Source: Haplomitrium mnioides
Lineage: Eukaryota; Marchantiophyta; Haplomitriopsida; Calobryales
Reading direction: 5' to 3'
Assembly: GCA_049999725.1 (NCBI GenBank)
Contig: JBNGIS010011192.1
Location: 1 to 26,958 of the forward strand
DNA: 26,958 nucleotides
Numbering within the stretch: position 1 is the stretch's first letter; every line of letters begins with the position of its first letter. Below the pieces are notes generated by a model, which ran no database searches, was not told the DNA's origin, and saw only the letters and a program-made list of their open reading frames with translations. A program made the translations under genes and the position numbers. Below, piece by piece: positions 1 through 9,525 of the stretch.

Positions 1-460
1 CGCAAGTCGACACTGCTGCCTGTGCTCCAAAATGATATCAAGAACTGATATCTAGAACGCCTTCATAAATATGAACCAGAGGAAGAATGCACACGGGAAA
101 TATGAATGCTGAGGATGCCTCGAATGGGTCCTCTGTTTGTTTATATACTTGAATCAGCCACAGCTGCAAAACTAAATAACTATAAACAAGACAGGACCGC
201 ACACACAAATCCAGATGCCTGTCTGCACCTACTCCAGATGCTTGTAATCTGTACCCACTCCAGATGCTCGTAGGTACCTAATCAAAATTTGTGTGCCCAT
301 GCAGGCACATGCTGATATCTTCATCTTCAAGAAATAGTCAACTTCCCAGGAAGCCCCCAGGTGCTGACACGTGGCAGTCCCCTTAACTACAACTAACTAT
401 TTCTAGCTAGCTAAGGTTAACAATAAATCTATTTACAATAGAGCCCCCTTCCCAGAATTG
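1..460. other. Non-coding flank, possibly LTR-derived
   Basis: No convincing coding frame is seen here. A TATA-like stretch lies near 139-147, and a G-box-containing 13-mer (TGACACGTGGCAG) lies near 364-376. The same 13-mer recurs near 3051-3063 inside the putative LTR. A tRNA-iMet-like primer-binding motif, GTATCAGAGC, occurs near 564-573 just downstream. Together these could mark a decayed LTR, but I found no partner LTR and no clear TG...CA boundaries. Confidence 0.25.
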
Positions 461-464
461 AACC

Positions 465-1160
465 TTGGGAAGGACAAGACTTGGATCCTGGGAAGGATCC
501 AACCTCCCACTCAAACAATGGTTCTCAACACTATTTACAGCAGCAAGGATACATGTTCATCATGTATCAGAGCTGGCTATTCTACAGCAGCAAAGATACA
601 TTTCCAACACAGAGGTGCAAGAACGATACCAGCTTCACAAAAGGCATGAGCGGAAATGGCATGACCTGATTGCTAAGATCCCCGAAAGGTGGGTTTCACT
701 CCTACTTGAGGGGCCAGGACACATAAGAAAAGGAGACTGGACCGGAGTTTTCACATCTGATCTGGAGACACACCCGGTTGCTATATCGTTGTGGAGTGCT
801 GATACTGATCTGAAGGCGAGAAACATGATTCAGTCTTCCGCGCTACCCCATTCTTGCTCATGGTTCTTTGTCACCCCAATGGAGGTGATGCTGGCAGAAG
901 GATCTCGACCCCAGCTTCCTCTTTCAGTGATTTTGAGGAAAATGAAAATATGCTCAGTGACCAAAGATCAGAAAGCTGAGTATAAAATACTTGGATCAGT
1001 GATCGGAGAGGGAGATTGGGACCCTGGAATGTGGGTCTGGAAGGATAACTCCCCCCTCAGCAGCTATTCCACCAAGAAAGGCCGTCGATTCATCTTGGAC
1101 CGACCATCTACAATGTCCCGACAGCTGCATGCCAATAGAATCTATCACAAGTCCTCCTAA
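465..1160 (+). pseudogene. Retroelement-like ORF, probably LINE ORF2 C-terminal region
   Basis: An open frame of 231 codons, the longest in the window. The first 60 residues look like random translation. From about residue 60 the composition is protein-like, with many Trp and charged residues. The end holds a WVWK...YSTKKGRR pattern that resembles the segment of plant LINE ORF2 proteins just before the terminal zinc-binding domain. A matching LINE C-terminal tail lies on the same strand at 2492-2815, so the two may be parts of one element split by the minus-strand DUF4283 fragment between them. The start is arbitrary, being the first ATG in frame, and the true fragment may begin further inside. 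No RT catalytic motif (YxDD) is present. The family assignment rests on pattern memory and is tentative. Confidence 0.4.
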
Positions 1161-1257
1161 GGTAGATCACTAGCCCGTCAGTCCAAAATATTATCATCTA
1201 TAACCAAAGGAAACTTCACAAACACTTAGTACCTCTAATTAATAGCTTGATACATCA

Positions 1258-2345
1258 TCAAATCTCTGGTTCCATTGAAAGCCTAGAGGGAATTACACTA
1301 CGATGGAGTGAATCATCCTCTGAATACATTTCCACAAAAATGGGGCCTTCCTCCAGAATTTCCTTTGCCAGAATGGCCTGTTTGGAAGACAAGGGTTTTG
1401 AGATCCTCGTCCGGCATACTGTGGCCAGACTAGTAGCTTTCCCTGAGACTGTTGAGCGTTGCGGCTTGCTACTTGTAGCCCAATCTCCCACCACCACTTT
1501 CATTTTGTTGCGCCGTGTATATCTCTTTATGACCTTTTCCCACTTGTTCTCACCCCGTTCGCCTCCTCTGTTATTAACACTTGGGCTTCTGTCATGCCTT
1601 CGGTCACTTCAGCTTGTACAATTTGGAATTCTGGTGTCCGTTCAGACCCCAACTTCTCACTTGTACCAATAGCCGTCTCAATTCCAGCCAGAGGAGCATC
1701 TGAGCCAGTCTCTGGTAATCATCTTGGAAGCCCTGTCACCCTCCGCACTTTTGGATGAGGGATGACAGAGGACCTCCTCCCTAAACTGGTCGAGATTTTG
1801 TGTTGACCATCACCTCTTCTGCTGAGGAGTGCCTTCCGCATCTTCAAACTTTTTTGATGCAGACGGAGACGCATCTGGACTCAGAGAAGGTGCCTATTGG
1901 GATGTGCGTTGGCCTCACCCCTCAATTTGTCGGCAAATCCATGTGCATTTCCTCTAGGACATTTTCCAACCAGGTGATCTGTGCTCCTGCAGAGGAATCA
2001 TCTGAGAGGAACTCCGTCATACTCAACCTCAAGGGAATAGGTCCCCTTGGGACACAGTAGCTCCAAAACTGGACTCACTCCTTTGAATGTATTGAGCTGA
2101 ACACAGAATCTGACATGCATCCCATCAAGGATTGAAGGGACATGAATGTATTTACCAAAAAGGCTAGCAATCATAGGCAGCTGATTGCGTAGCTCTTCAG
2201 GGAAGAATGGCAAGGTAGTCCAAGTAGGGACCAAAGCTTGTTAGACCGGTGGGTCAAACTTTGGTTGCCATAGTTGGAAGATATATTTCATATTCGTCAA
2301 GGAGAAGGGTGCTCCAGTAAGGAGCTCGGACTATGGCAGTCATAC
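1258..2345 (-). pseudogene. Decayed DUF4283/CCHC gag-like protein (LINE ORF1 type)
   Basis: Read on the minus strand from about 2340, the frame gives FQLWQPKFDPPV, a stop, then QALVPTWTTLPFFPEEL, then SLFGKYIHV, then EVEYDGVPLR. This is the usual order of the plant DUF4283 domain: W-x-P-x-FDP, a W-x-x-LP helix, a GK-x-I strand, and a Y-x-x-PL stretch. Straight after comes a zinc knuckle whose first cysteine codon is now TGA (1998-2000). The rest, FLC then RSTDHLVGKC, keeps CX4HX4C spacing. A low-complexity linker follows, and the frame is lost after several stops. Frame remnants at 1258-1503 may be the C-terminal part. Such proteins bind nucleic acid in L1-type LINEs and related elements. No RT follows on this strand, so only an ORF1 fragment is left. 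Confidence 0.7.
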
Positions 2346-2418
2346 ATTGCAGCATCACGCACAGTCAATGCACAGTACTATGGCAGTCATACAACACAAC
2401 ATCACCCACAGTCAAGTA
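2329..2418. repeat. Imperfect ~47-bp tandem duplication
   Basis: CTATGGCAGTCATACA and the following bases up to CACAGTCAA occur twice, starting near 2331 and 2379, with a few substitutions. The duplication lies just upstream, in the minus-strand sense, of the DUF4283 fragment. Confidence 0.6.
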
Positions 2419-2491
2419 TATGTCCCTGGTCCATGCCCAGCCCCGACAACAGATACAATGATATCTAATCAATAATATATCACTCCTTCTC

Positions 2492-2815
2492 ATACACATC
2501 TTTACGCAGCTGTGAATTGGCTCACACTGCCTAAGATGTGAAACAGCTCAGTGGTTCAAGATAAACAAAGTACAGCCAGAGAAAGCGGTTTGCCTACATT
2601 GCACACTACAATTCACCAAGGACAAACATCACTTTATCTTCTGCTGTCTAAGATACTATGAGATACGAGGATGATACCGTGGCCTGTTCAGGGATCAACC
2701 CACAGCAGTCCAATCAGTCCTGGCACACCCAGACCAACGGTGGCTAGGACTCTTCCTGACTGAACTTCTAATGCTAATGGCAGACCCCACACATAGAGGG
2801 CATGACAAGGAATGA
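2492..2815 (+). pseudogene. LINE ORF2 C-terminal tail with Cys/His knuckle
   Basis: One frame runs from 2492 to the TGA at 2813. It reads QL-stop-IGSHCLRCETAQWF, then AVCLHC, then KDKHHFIFCCLRYYEIRG, a stop, YRGLF, and RWLGLFLTELL. This matches the tail of many LINE reverse transcriptases: a QLR-x-GSH-x-L-x-x-ET-x-x-W motif, then CX2C, a D-E/K-x-H-x-x-F-x-C motif, an I-R-x-x-Y-x-x-LF motif, and a final W/F-helix. Two internal stops (2513 and near 2675) break it. In the family this is a nucleic-acid-binding tail downstream of the RT. It probably belonged with the plus-strand frame at 465-1160. The RT and endonuclease domains are missing. Confidence 0.65.
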
Positions 2816-2908
2816 TCTTAACAACAATGTGCATTAAGAGACTAGTTTTTAGCTTAGAATGAGCAATTGCTTTACGAATGAGCTACTGCTCACTGCTTAG
2901 ATTTGCTT

Positions 2909-3421
2909 CGTTATAATGTTGGAAATGTATTTTAGCTGCTGTAGATATATGATCAGGGGCTTTTCTCTTGATCTATTTTGTATAGTTTTTAGTTTATCAG
3001 CTAGTTTAGCTAGATTATAAATTAGAGACACTTCATGGATGGACCTGTTGGTGACACGTGGCAGCATTAGGAGGCTCTTAAGGAAAATAATTCCTTGGCC
3101 TCAGGAGGGAGCGATAATGATGCTCATGCAGTCGTGTGCATGAGCATACAAAGGAAAAGTCTCATATGTGCAGGTATAGATGAATATGCAGCTGGTAGAG
3201 CTGCTCTTGTCCATGCTTGAAGAATGGTCTCCTTCACCTGCCAGGATTCCATCGCCCATAGATTTAGATCTGGGCACCCACAGAAATCCAGCCCATTGCT
3301 GGTATTGTTATGAGTATATAAATCAATGGAAGAGGAGCTCGATGAATCCTCAGTAAGCTGAACCTTTCCCAGCGTCTTAAGAACAGTTTACGAATCAGAA
3401 CGAGTTCGTGAGAAGGAGGCA
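2909..3421 (+). repeat. Putative LTR (TG...CA) with adjacent primer-binding site
   Basis: The stretch begins TGTTGGAAATG, a common start for plant LTRs, and ends GGAGGCA. It is followed at once by AATATCAGAGC, which matches 9 bases of the tRNA-iMet primer-binding site. A TATA-like GTATATAAAT lies near 3313-3322 and a G-box (CACGTG) near 3055. This arrangement fits an LTR U3-R-U5 followed by a PBS. I see no second LTR or internal coding region, so it could be a truncated element or coincidence. Confidence 0.4.
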
Positions 3422-3839
3422 AATATCAGAGCGTCGAAGAACAGCTGATCGTTTCCCGTCTTTCGACTTTCCTGCATATTCACGTTTTTGCGTTTTCAAG
3501 CCAGACAAATTCGTTTTTGATGGGGGAGTGTTTGGTAGAAATCGCACCTACCCTAAACGCGATTTCCATCTCCCTTCGTGCTGATTTCTGGTGTACATCA
3601 TGATTCTGATATCTGGTGACATCGCGATCCTGATATATGGTGTATCACAACCTCCTTTCTGGCGATTTTCGATTCTAACCTCATCTGTCTCCTTCGAAGC
3701 ATATTTCGAGTTAAGTGCTCTCTCTCAACAGCTTCTCAACTCTTCACATGGATTTTTGAACTGCATTTTTCCAATATATAATACTTATTTTGCTCGCACC
3801 TCGGTGCATGCTCTATTCTGAGTTCCTGTGGCCCTAGAT
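3422..3839. other. Non-coding stretch with PPT-like motif and short inverted repeat
   Basis: No supported gene. A purine tract, GATGGGGGAG, at about 3518-3528 is followed by TGTTTGGTAG and looks like a polypurine tract plus LTR start. Immediately after it, GAAATCGC (near 3538) and GCGATTTC (near 3559) form an 8-bp inverted repeat. The open frame at 3591-3821 has no recognisable features. Confidence 0.35.
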
Positions 3840-4850
3840 GGTCTGGGACTTTTAAGTCCAATTCAATGCAGTTCAATTCTCTTCAGGTCGGTCTGGGCTT
3901 TAATCAAATTCTGATTCTGTCTCTCTCTCCCTTGAGCTGGTTTGGGATTTTAAACAAATTCCAATTCTGATTCGGGGCTGACATGGAGGTGAAGATTACC
4001 TATTGAGTGCATTTCATGTTCTGGTGGTGTTTCTCTTTGGCTTTAGCTCTTAGTTCTTAGTTTTCATTGGGTTAGTTTCATTTCTTTGCTTTGCTCTTTG
4101 TTACTTTGTACTCTTTTGGTCTCATAGCCCCCTCTGGGCCCATGGATGCTAAAAAAATGTATTCATTCACACTCTCCTTGGGCCAGTTTGGGACTTAAAT
4201 CAATTCATTCTCGTTGCTCGCACCTTGGTTTGTGTTGTATTCTCGGTCCTTGTGGCCTTTGGGCTGGTTTGGGACTTTCAACAAGTTCTGATTCTTATTC
4301 TCTCTCACTCCTTCATGTACCATGTCAAGGATGGCTGGCACTCTTCTTCTGTGAACTTATGATGCTCCGTTCAGCTCCAGAAAAAGAGAAGCTAGAGATT
4401 ACAGATGAGAGAGTGAGCACATGGACTCATCAGTGGGTTTGTCACTGCTAATTGTGATGTGACCATTTCAGTTTACTACTCTGTAAACTGAAATGTTTGT
4501 GCACCTCCTTTCACACATTGGTGCTCATTGTACTCGCAGTCCTTGTGGCCTTAGGGCTGGTTCTGAACTTTGATCAAATACTATTTTATTCTCTCTCTTG
4601 TGTATACTACTCTTTTTCTTGTTACTACTTTGCTCGCATCTTGTTGCTGTCTTACTCAGTTCTGGCCGGTATGGGACTTAAGTCAGTTCATTCTCTATCC
4701 CTCCTTTCTTATTTCTGCTTTTAGTCTATGGTTTTATTGTTTGTTGCTACTTTTCTCGCACTTATGTACGTATAGCACTCTGGTTCCTGTTGCCTTGGGG
4801 CTGGTTTGGAACCTAAATCAATGCATTCATTCTCTCTCAGCTTGGAAAGG
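3840..4850. repeat. Degenerate tandem repeat, GGCTGGTTTGGGACTT core
   Basis: About eight diverged copies of a core like GGSCTGGTTTGGGACTT, followed by AAATCAATTC and CTCTCTC tracts. They lie near 3845, 3890, 3937, 4181, 4259, 4554, 4660 and 4798. Between copies, phrases such as TTGCTCGCACCTTGG and GTCCTTGTGGCC recur. Spacing is irregular (about 45-300 bp), which suggests an old array with deletions. Open frames here on + follow the pyrimidine-rich repeat and are unlikely to be genes. Confidence 0.6.
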
Positions 4851-5317
4851 ATGTCCATCAAATCAAATCTTTGCTAGTTATCAACTTTAATCAATGTGAT
4901 TGTGTTGTATTATTCTTTTCTCTCAATGCAACTCTAAAATTCATATATGCTGGAATGGAATCTGTTGGTTGCAAACAAGTTCTAATTTTTTTTTCATTTC
5001 TCAAAGTTTGATATGTTGCTGTTGTGTTTGTAGGCTTGAAGCTCTTGATGGGTGTTTCCAAAAAGAGTGGACAACATGATTCCATGTCTCATCTTTTTCA
5101 TGAAGGTCTCCAAGATCAGGAGGTTAGTACAGTAACCTGAGTAGAGGACAAAGAAAGGAACTGAAGCATCACTTTCTTAGAAAATCTCTTGTTAGTTAAT
5201 GTTTAAGTGGATTCTAGGTTCTGTAGAATTTTTTTTAAACAAACCCCAACTTGTAGGATTTATAGATATGTGAATTATTTTATATATAATGTTATATATT
5301 GGCAGATTTCATTAGTT
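4851..5317. other. Non-coding stretch, possible exon-like segment
   Basis: No gene is supported. The segment near 5033-5121 begins after a T-rich TTTGTAG and ends at GAG/GTTAGT, so it has the shape of an internal exon. Its translation is short and not recognisable. The rest is AT-rich. Confidence 0.25.
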
Positions 5318-6430
5318 TGGATTCTTGGTGGAGTGTTAAGCATCATCATGACTGAGTTTTTCCGCTACTTCCAAAAAGTGTCAGAAACTCATATGAAGAT
5401 TGAACAGGACTTGCTGTTTGGGAAAGTGGCAGAAACTCATACTCATCTGGACCTGTGTTGGGAACTGACGAAACCAGCAGGAAGTTGTGGCAGCTTGTCA
5501 CTGCTACACATGATAAGGCTGAATAATTTGAAACATTGTGTCTGACTCCAGATTGTGAAAGCTGCACTCTGTGTTGTGAAGTTGTGATGTGTGTAAGTTT
5601 TTCCTAGACTATTGCAGCGTCCATTTATTTGTTTTTCTGGTTAGCTTCACACAAAACTGGATCTGGGACCCAGAACACCTTCCACAAGTATATATTGGAT
5701 TCTTGATGGAGTGCTAGGCATCATCATGACTGAGTTTTCCCATTACTTCCGGAAAGTGGCAGAAACTCAGTACGATGATTGATCAGGACCTGCTGTCGGA
5801 AACTGACACCACATAGTCAAGGCTGCACTCTATGTGTGCACAGTTGTGTTATGTGTAGCTTTTCCTAGACTATTGCAGCTTCCATTTAATTGTTTTTGTG
5901 GTTAGTTTTCCACAACTTCATAACTAATATATTCAGTGACTTTAGCGGATGTTATGCATCCAAGTAGTCACCAGTGATGCGCTTCATGTGCTATGTTCAG
6001 GGTGCAGAAGGCCCCAATCACTAACCTTTCAGCAGACCTCTCTGGGAGTTATGCTCTTGGATGTTTGCTTCACAAGATCAAACTAAAGTGAAATGAATGA
6101 TGTCGCAAGCGGATGCTTGAGAGTTGACAGATTTTGATTTGTTGGATTCTTGCTGGAGTGCTAGGCATCATCATGACTGAGTTTTCTCGTTACTTCCGGA
6201 AAGTGGCAGAAACTCAGTACGACGATTGATCAGGACCTGTTGTCGGGAACTGACGAAACCAGCAGGAAGCTATGGCAGCTTGTCACTGCTTCACATGATG
6301 AGGCTGAATAGTCTTAAACTTAGTGTCTGACACCACATAGTCAAGACTGCACTCTATGCTTGCACAGTTGTGATATGTGTAGGTTTTTCCTAAACTATTG
6401 CAGCTTATATTTAATTTTTTGTGTGTATAG
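5318..6430. repeat. Three-copy dispersed tandem unit (~200-300 bp each)
   Basis: A unit starting GGATTCTTGNTGGAGTG and continuing through CATCATCATGACTGAGTTTT and GTGGCAGAAACTCA occurs at about 5318, 5697 and 6142. Copies 1 and 3 share the middle part (GACGAAACCAGCAGGAAG). Copies 2 and 3 share the end (CACCACATAGTCAAG through TTGCAGCTT). Copy 2 lacks the middle part. The pattern suggests unequal exchange within an old array. Copy 1 lies in a 112-codon open frame (5207-5545), but copies 2 and 3 carry in-frame stops. Confidence 0.75.
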
Positions 6431-6470
6431 TTTTGCTCTTCCACACACAACACCCATCCTCACATAGGTG

Positions 6471-6635
6471 TGATGATTGTGGTGTATTTAGCATTCAATC
6501 ATGGCACGACGTTTTATTAAATATAAAACAAGAAAAACCCAAAACCTAATGGGGGAGACGACAGGTGTTCTTAGTAGTGATTGTAAAAGAATACTACTTA
6601 TATATATTGTTAAATATACCACAATCACCTCATCA
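6471..6635. mobile_element. Small inverted-repeat element (MITE-like)
   Basis: The left end TGATGATTGTGGTGTATTTAGC (6471-6492) is matched in reverse complement by the right end near 6608-6635 (GTTAAATATACCACAATCACC then TCATCA). The interior, about 110 bp, has no coding capacity. It shares TTAAATATAAAA followed by AAACCCAA with the structure at 8082-8206, so the two belong to one family. Confidence 0.55.
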
Positions 6636-6959
6636 TGGCATTGCCTCTCGACTGTAGTGTTACGTTAAACAAAGTTTACCACACTATGACCATTCCAAAT
6701 TCTACATTCAACCAATTTGCAGGTTTGGCAATTTGCTATCTAGTAACTCTTTGTTTAGTCTCGTGCAAGCTGGTTGCGTCATGTCATGCATGTCAACCTA
6801 CTTATATTGTGATGTATTCCTCCACCTTTCAAAGTGGAAAGGTTGGATCTCTTACTTTGATTGTGCTTAGGATCTCTTCATCGTGTGTGATAGGTGTCTT
6901 GGTCAAAAGCGTTCTTTATGGATCCCCAATCTTCACTGTCACTTGAAGATCAAATTTTG
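6636..6959 (+). other. Unrecognised open frame region
   Basis: A 103-codon frame (6635-6946) opens right at the edge of the inverted-repeat element. It is hydrophobic and Cys/Ser-rich and I cannot assign it to any family. I see no other support for it as a gene. Confidence 0.15.
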
Positions 6960-7330
6960 TAGAGTAGAGTTGTATTATTTGGAAGAAGTGCAAAGCTGAT
7001 GGAATTTGTTGGCCAAAAATCGATGGTCAAGAATTTGTTAGTAAGTTGGGAGAATTGTCGAATGAATAAGGTTTCACCAAAGATAATTGAGTTGGAGAGG
7101 AGTTTATGGAAGGAGTTCGTTAAATGAAGAAAGTTTTACAAAAGAGAATTGAGTCGCATAGCAGCTCGGAGAACAAGTCCGTCAAATGAACAATGTTTCA
7201 CAAAATAGAAATAAGTTCCAAAGGAGTNNNNNNNNNNGTCAAATGAACAATGTTTCACAAAATAGAAATAAGTTCCAAAGGAGTTCATGGAAGGAATTCG
7301 TCAAATAAAGAATAAAACAGAATTGAGTTG
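6960..7330. repeat. Short-period (~60 bp) degenerate tandem repeat
   Basis: Phrases like GGAGTTCGTNAAATGAA, GTTTCACAAAA and GAGAATTGAGT-GCAAAG recur about every 60 bp across this stretch, with substitutions. The assembly gap falls inside it. Confidence 0.55.
7228..7237. other. Assembly gap (10 N) with duplicated edges
   Basis: Ten Ns. The 47 bases before the gap (7181-7227) are repeated exactly after it (7238-7284). The contig ends probably overlap and were not merged. Confidence 0.95.
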
Positions 7331-7861
7331 CAAAGTAATTTGTTGAAGTAATTCATAGTTGGGGGAAATTGCTATATAGAATTTGTCAAAGAGCAATTGT
7401 TGAGTAGATTTTTGTGTTGAGGATCTTCTTTGCACTAAGTTGCACCTATCTAATTGTTGCAAGCATTTGCACACATCAAATTGCCACAAAGATCTCAATG
7501 CTGCTACATACGTTTGTGTATAAGATTGTTGGAAGGTCTTTTTAAATATAACTCTTTGCATACACAACTTGGAGGATGTTGCATTAATGATTCTCGTTGC
7601 CTCTCTATTGAGTATTCAAGGTTACTCAATTAGACGAGTGGTTTATGATAGATAGACGGGGTCTGAGATTGAGAACGATCCATGAAGACGACTATTTCTT
7701 TGCATACCTCAAGTTATTCAAAGTCCATCCACAAAAAAAAGTCGAGTCAGAGAAAGTTTCTTGAGCGGGAATTTGCTGGATGATAGTTTCACTAATTAGC
7801 CAATGAGACAAAATATGTTGTGTATTTATTCTTTAATGCACTCCACATCCGTACTCACGTT
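7285..7861. other. AT-rich stretch without recognisable genes
   Basis: Only a short minus-strand frame (7301-7567) is open, and it has no recognisable motif. I see no RNA gene or clear element ends. Confidence 0.3.
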
Positions 7862-8110
7862 GTAGCTTTTATTCTTCTAATTTGGTGGTGTGGTGTGGTT
7901 AATTTTGTTTAACCCTAACACCCCAAACGCAAAACAATAGTGGAGTGATTGTTGTGTATTTAGTAAAAAGAATGGTGTATTGTTATGTAGCTTTTATTCT
8001 TCTAATTTGGTGGTGTGGTGATTGTGGTGTGGTTAACTTTGTTTAACCCTAACTCCCCAAAAGCAAAAGCAAAACAATGGCGGAGTGATTGTTGTGTATT
8101 TAGTAAAAAG
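7862..8110. repeat. Direct duplication, 125-bp period
   Basis: A unit starting GTAGCTTTTATTCTTCTAAT begins at 7862 and again at 7987. The copies share the run through GTTTAACCCTAAC to GGAGTGATTGTTGTGTATTT and TAGTAAAAAGAATGGTGTAT. They differ by small indels. Confidence 0.85.
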
Positions 8111-8206
8111 AATGGTGTATTTAACAATAACTTATATAATGCTAAATACACCACAATTAATACACCATTGTGTATTAAATATAAAATGATCAAAACCCAA
8201 CACTCC
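8082..8206. mobile_element. Second MITE-like inverted-repeat element
   Basis: TGATTGTTGTGTATTTAG (8086-8103) pairs with CTAAATACACCACAATTA (8142-8159) to form a long hairpin. GGAGTG at 8082 and CACTCC at 8201 may be the outer ends. The right part, TATTAAATATAAAATGATC then AAAACCCAA, matches the interior of the element at 6471-6635. No coding capacity. Confidence 0.5.
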
Positions 8207-8216
8207 AATACCTAAA

Positions 8217-8834
8217 TAGATAGTAATAAAGAAATTGGCTTCCATCGATCAATTCTATCTTGGATCACTTATTCCTTTAAGGACTTAGAGTGGGTGATCA
8301 AAATGTGCCAAGCTCACACTTTCTATTTCGGTGATGTATTCAAAGAGCATGTGTGGGTGGCTTTTCTAAATAAACTTTATATTTCAAAAATTGCAATGAA
8401 TCTTGGTGAGTTTGCAAAACCACTTCTCGTCTCTCACGTTTTCATGAATGTTGTATATTGCGTTTTCACGATCAACTTTCACGAATGTTGTGCTTTCATG
8501 ATCAATGTTGAATGTTGCAATATGATGAATTCTTGAATTATCATGTTTAGAACACTCACATTTTGCATTTTGAATTTCACAACACCAAAATGAAGCCCAA
8601 TTGTGTGATGTGTAAGCTTACTCCACTTCGGGCCAGTCTTTGAATCATTTGACAATGTATCTGTACGAATTAGAGAAAACACAACATGATTTAGAGAAAA
8701 TGCAACAAAGAGATTAATGTGAAGCAAGTGACATTTAGTCACGCTGGTCAAGGGACTCTAACACTTTGATACAATAGCGAGGCTTACAAGTAGAACATCA
8801 TTGGTGAGTGCATAAATTGGAGGGAAGCATGGTG
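8217..8834. other. Non-coding or unrecognised stretch
   Basis: Short frames on both strands (for example 8294-8536 and 8479-8751) have no recognisable motifs. The stretch may contain a badly decayed upstream part of the MULE transposase gene that follows. Confidence 0.25.
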
Positions 8835-9505
8835 GTGGAAGCAAATATAAAACCCAAGTCTATTCAAAAAAATTTCAAGATTTTGTTTAACCTTGATGTT
8901 GCTTGTAGCATTACCGCAAAAGCCAAAATAAATAAATAAATAAATGAAAATTTCTTTAGTAGACTTTAGAACATCAAACCAAGTTATTTTGTGTTTCAGA
9001 AAGCTGCGCAAAACGTTTAATGAAAGTCAACCCCAACACAATTCTAGTATTGAAGCAAACATATGTGATGCAACTTGATGGAACCATGGAGCAACAATTT
9101 CACATCTTTTTTGTTTGTCCAACACCTATCCATAGTGTATTTCAATATATGCAGCGCTTTGTGGCATTGATTGGCACTTTAATTCACCAAGAATCATTTT
9201 ATTCACACATAAGCACTAACACCAAATGAGTGTAGAGAAATATAGCGGTGGTTTTTGGAGAAACTCAAGAAAGCAATACTTGGAATGGATTCGGATGAAA
9301 CAAAAATCATCAATAACCATGAGAAATGACTCATTGATGTGTGCGCTACTATCTTAGCCAAAACAATTGTTGGTGCTACAATCATATTTTAGAGAATGTT
9401 TGTAAACAATTTGGAATGGAGCTAAAGAAGCTCTTATGGCAGTGTGCATATGGAGATACAGTTATGGCATTTGCAAATTGCTTGAAAGTTGTGAAAGACA
9501 AGTGT
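8835..9505 (+). pseudogene. MULE (MuDR-type) transposase remnant
   Basis: Reading + in shifting frames gives a sequence of MULE signatures. First comes IKPKSIQKNFKILFNLDV with AKAKI (8847-8930), like the zinc-finger/N-terminal linker. Then NPNTILVLKQ and FVALIGTLIH (9026-9195), where the first catalytic Asp of the usual LDGT is Ile. Then RWFLEKLKKAILG and IINNHEK (9256-9325), where the second catalytic Asp of IISD is Asn. Then HILENVCKQFGMELKKLLW and a YGDTVMAF stretch (9384-9475). At least two frameshifts and several stops are present, so it is dead. Such proteins cut and paste Mutator-like elements. The reading stops at VVKDKC exactly where an element terminus starts at 9506, so that element probably inserted here. 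Confidence 0.75.
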
Positions 9506-9525
9506 AGCAACCGCTGATTTGAACC

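Noticed and set aside
3518-3531. Polypurine tract plus TGTT as a 3' LTR junction
   Set aside because: Only ~100 bp from the putative 5' LTR end, and the sequence after it does not match the LTR start well enough.
8040-8052. AACCCTAAC as telomere-like repeat
   Set aside because: Single occurrences in each copy of a 125-bp duplication, not a tandem telomeric array.
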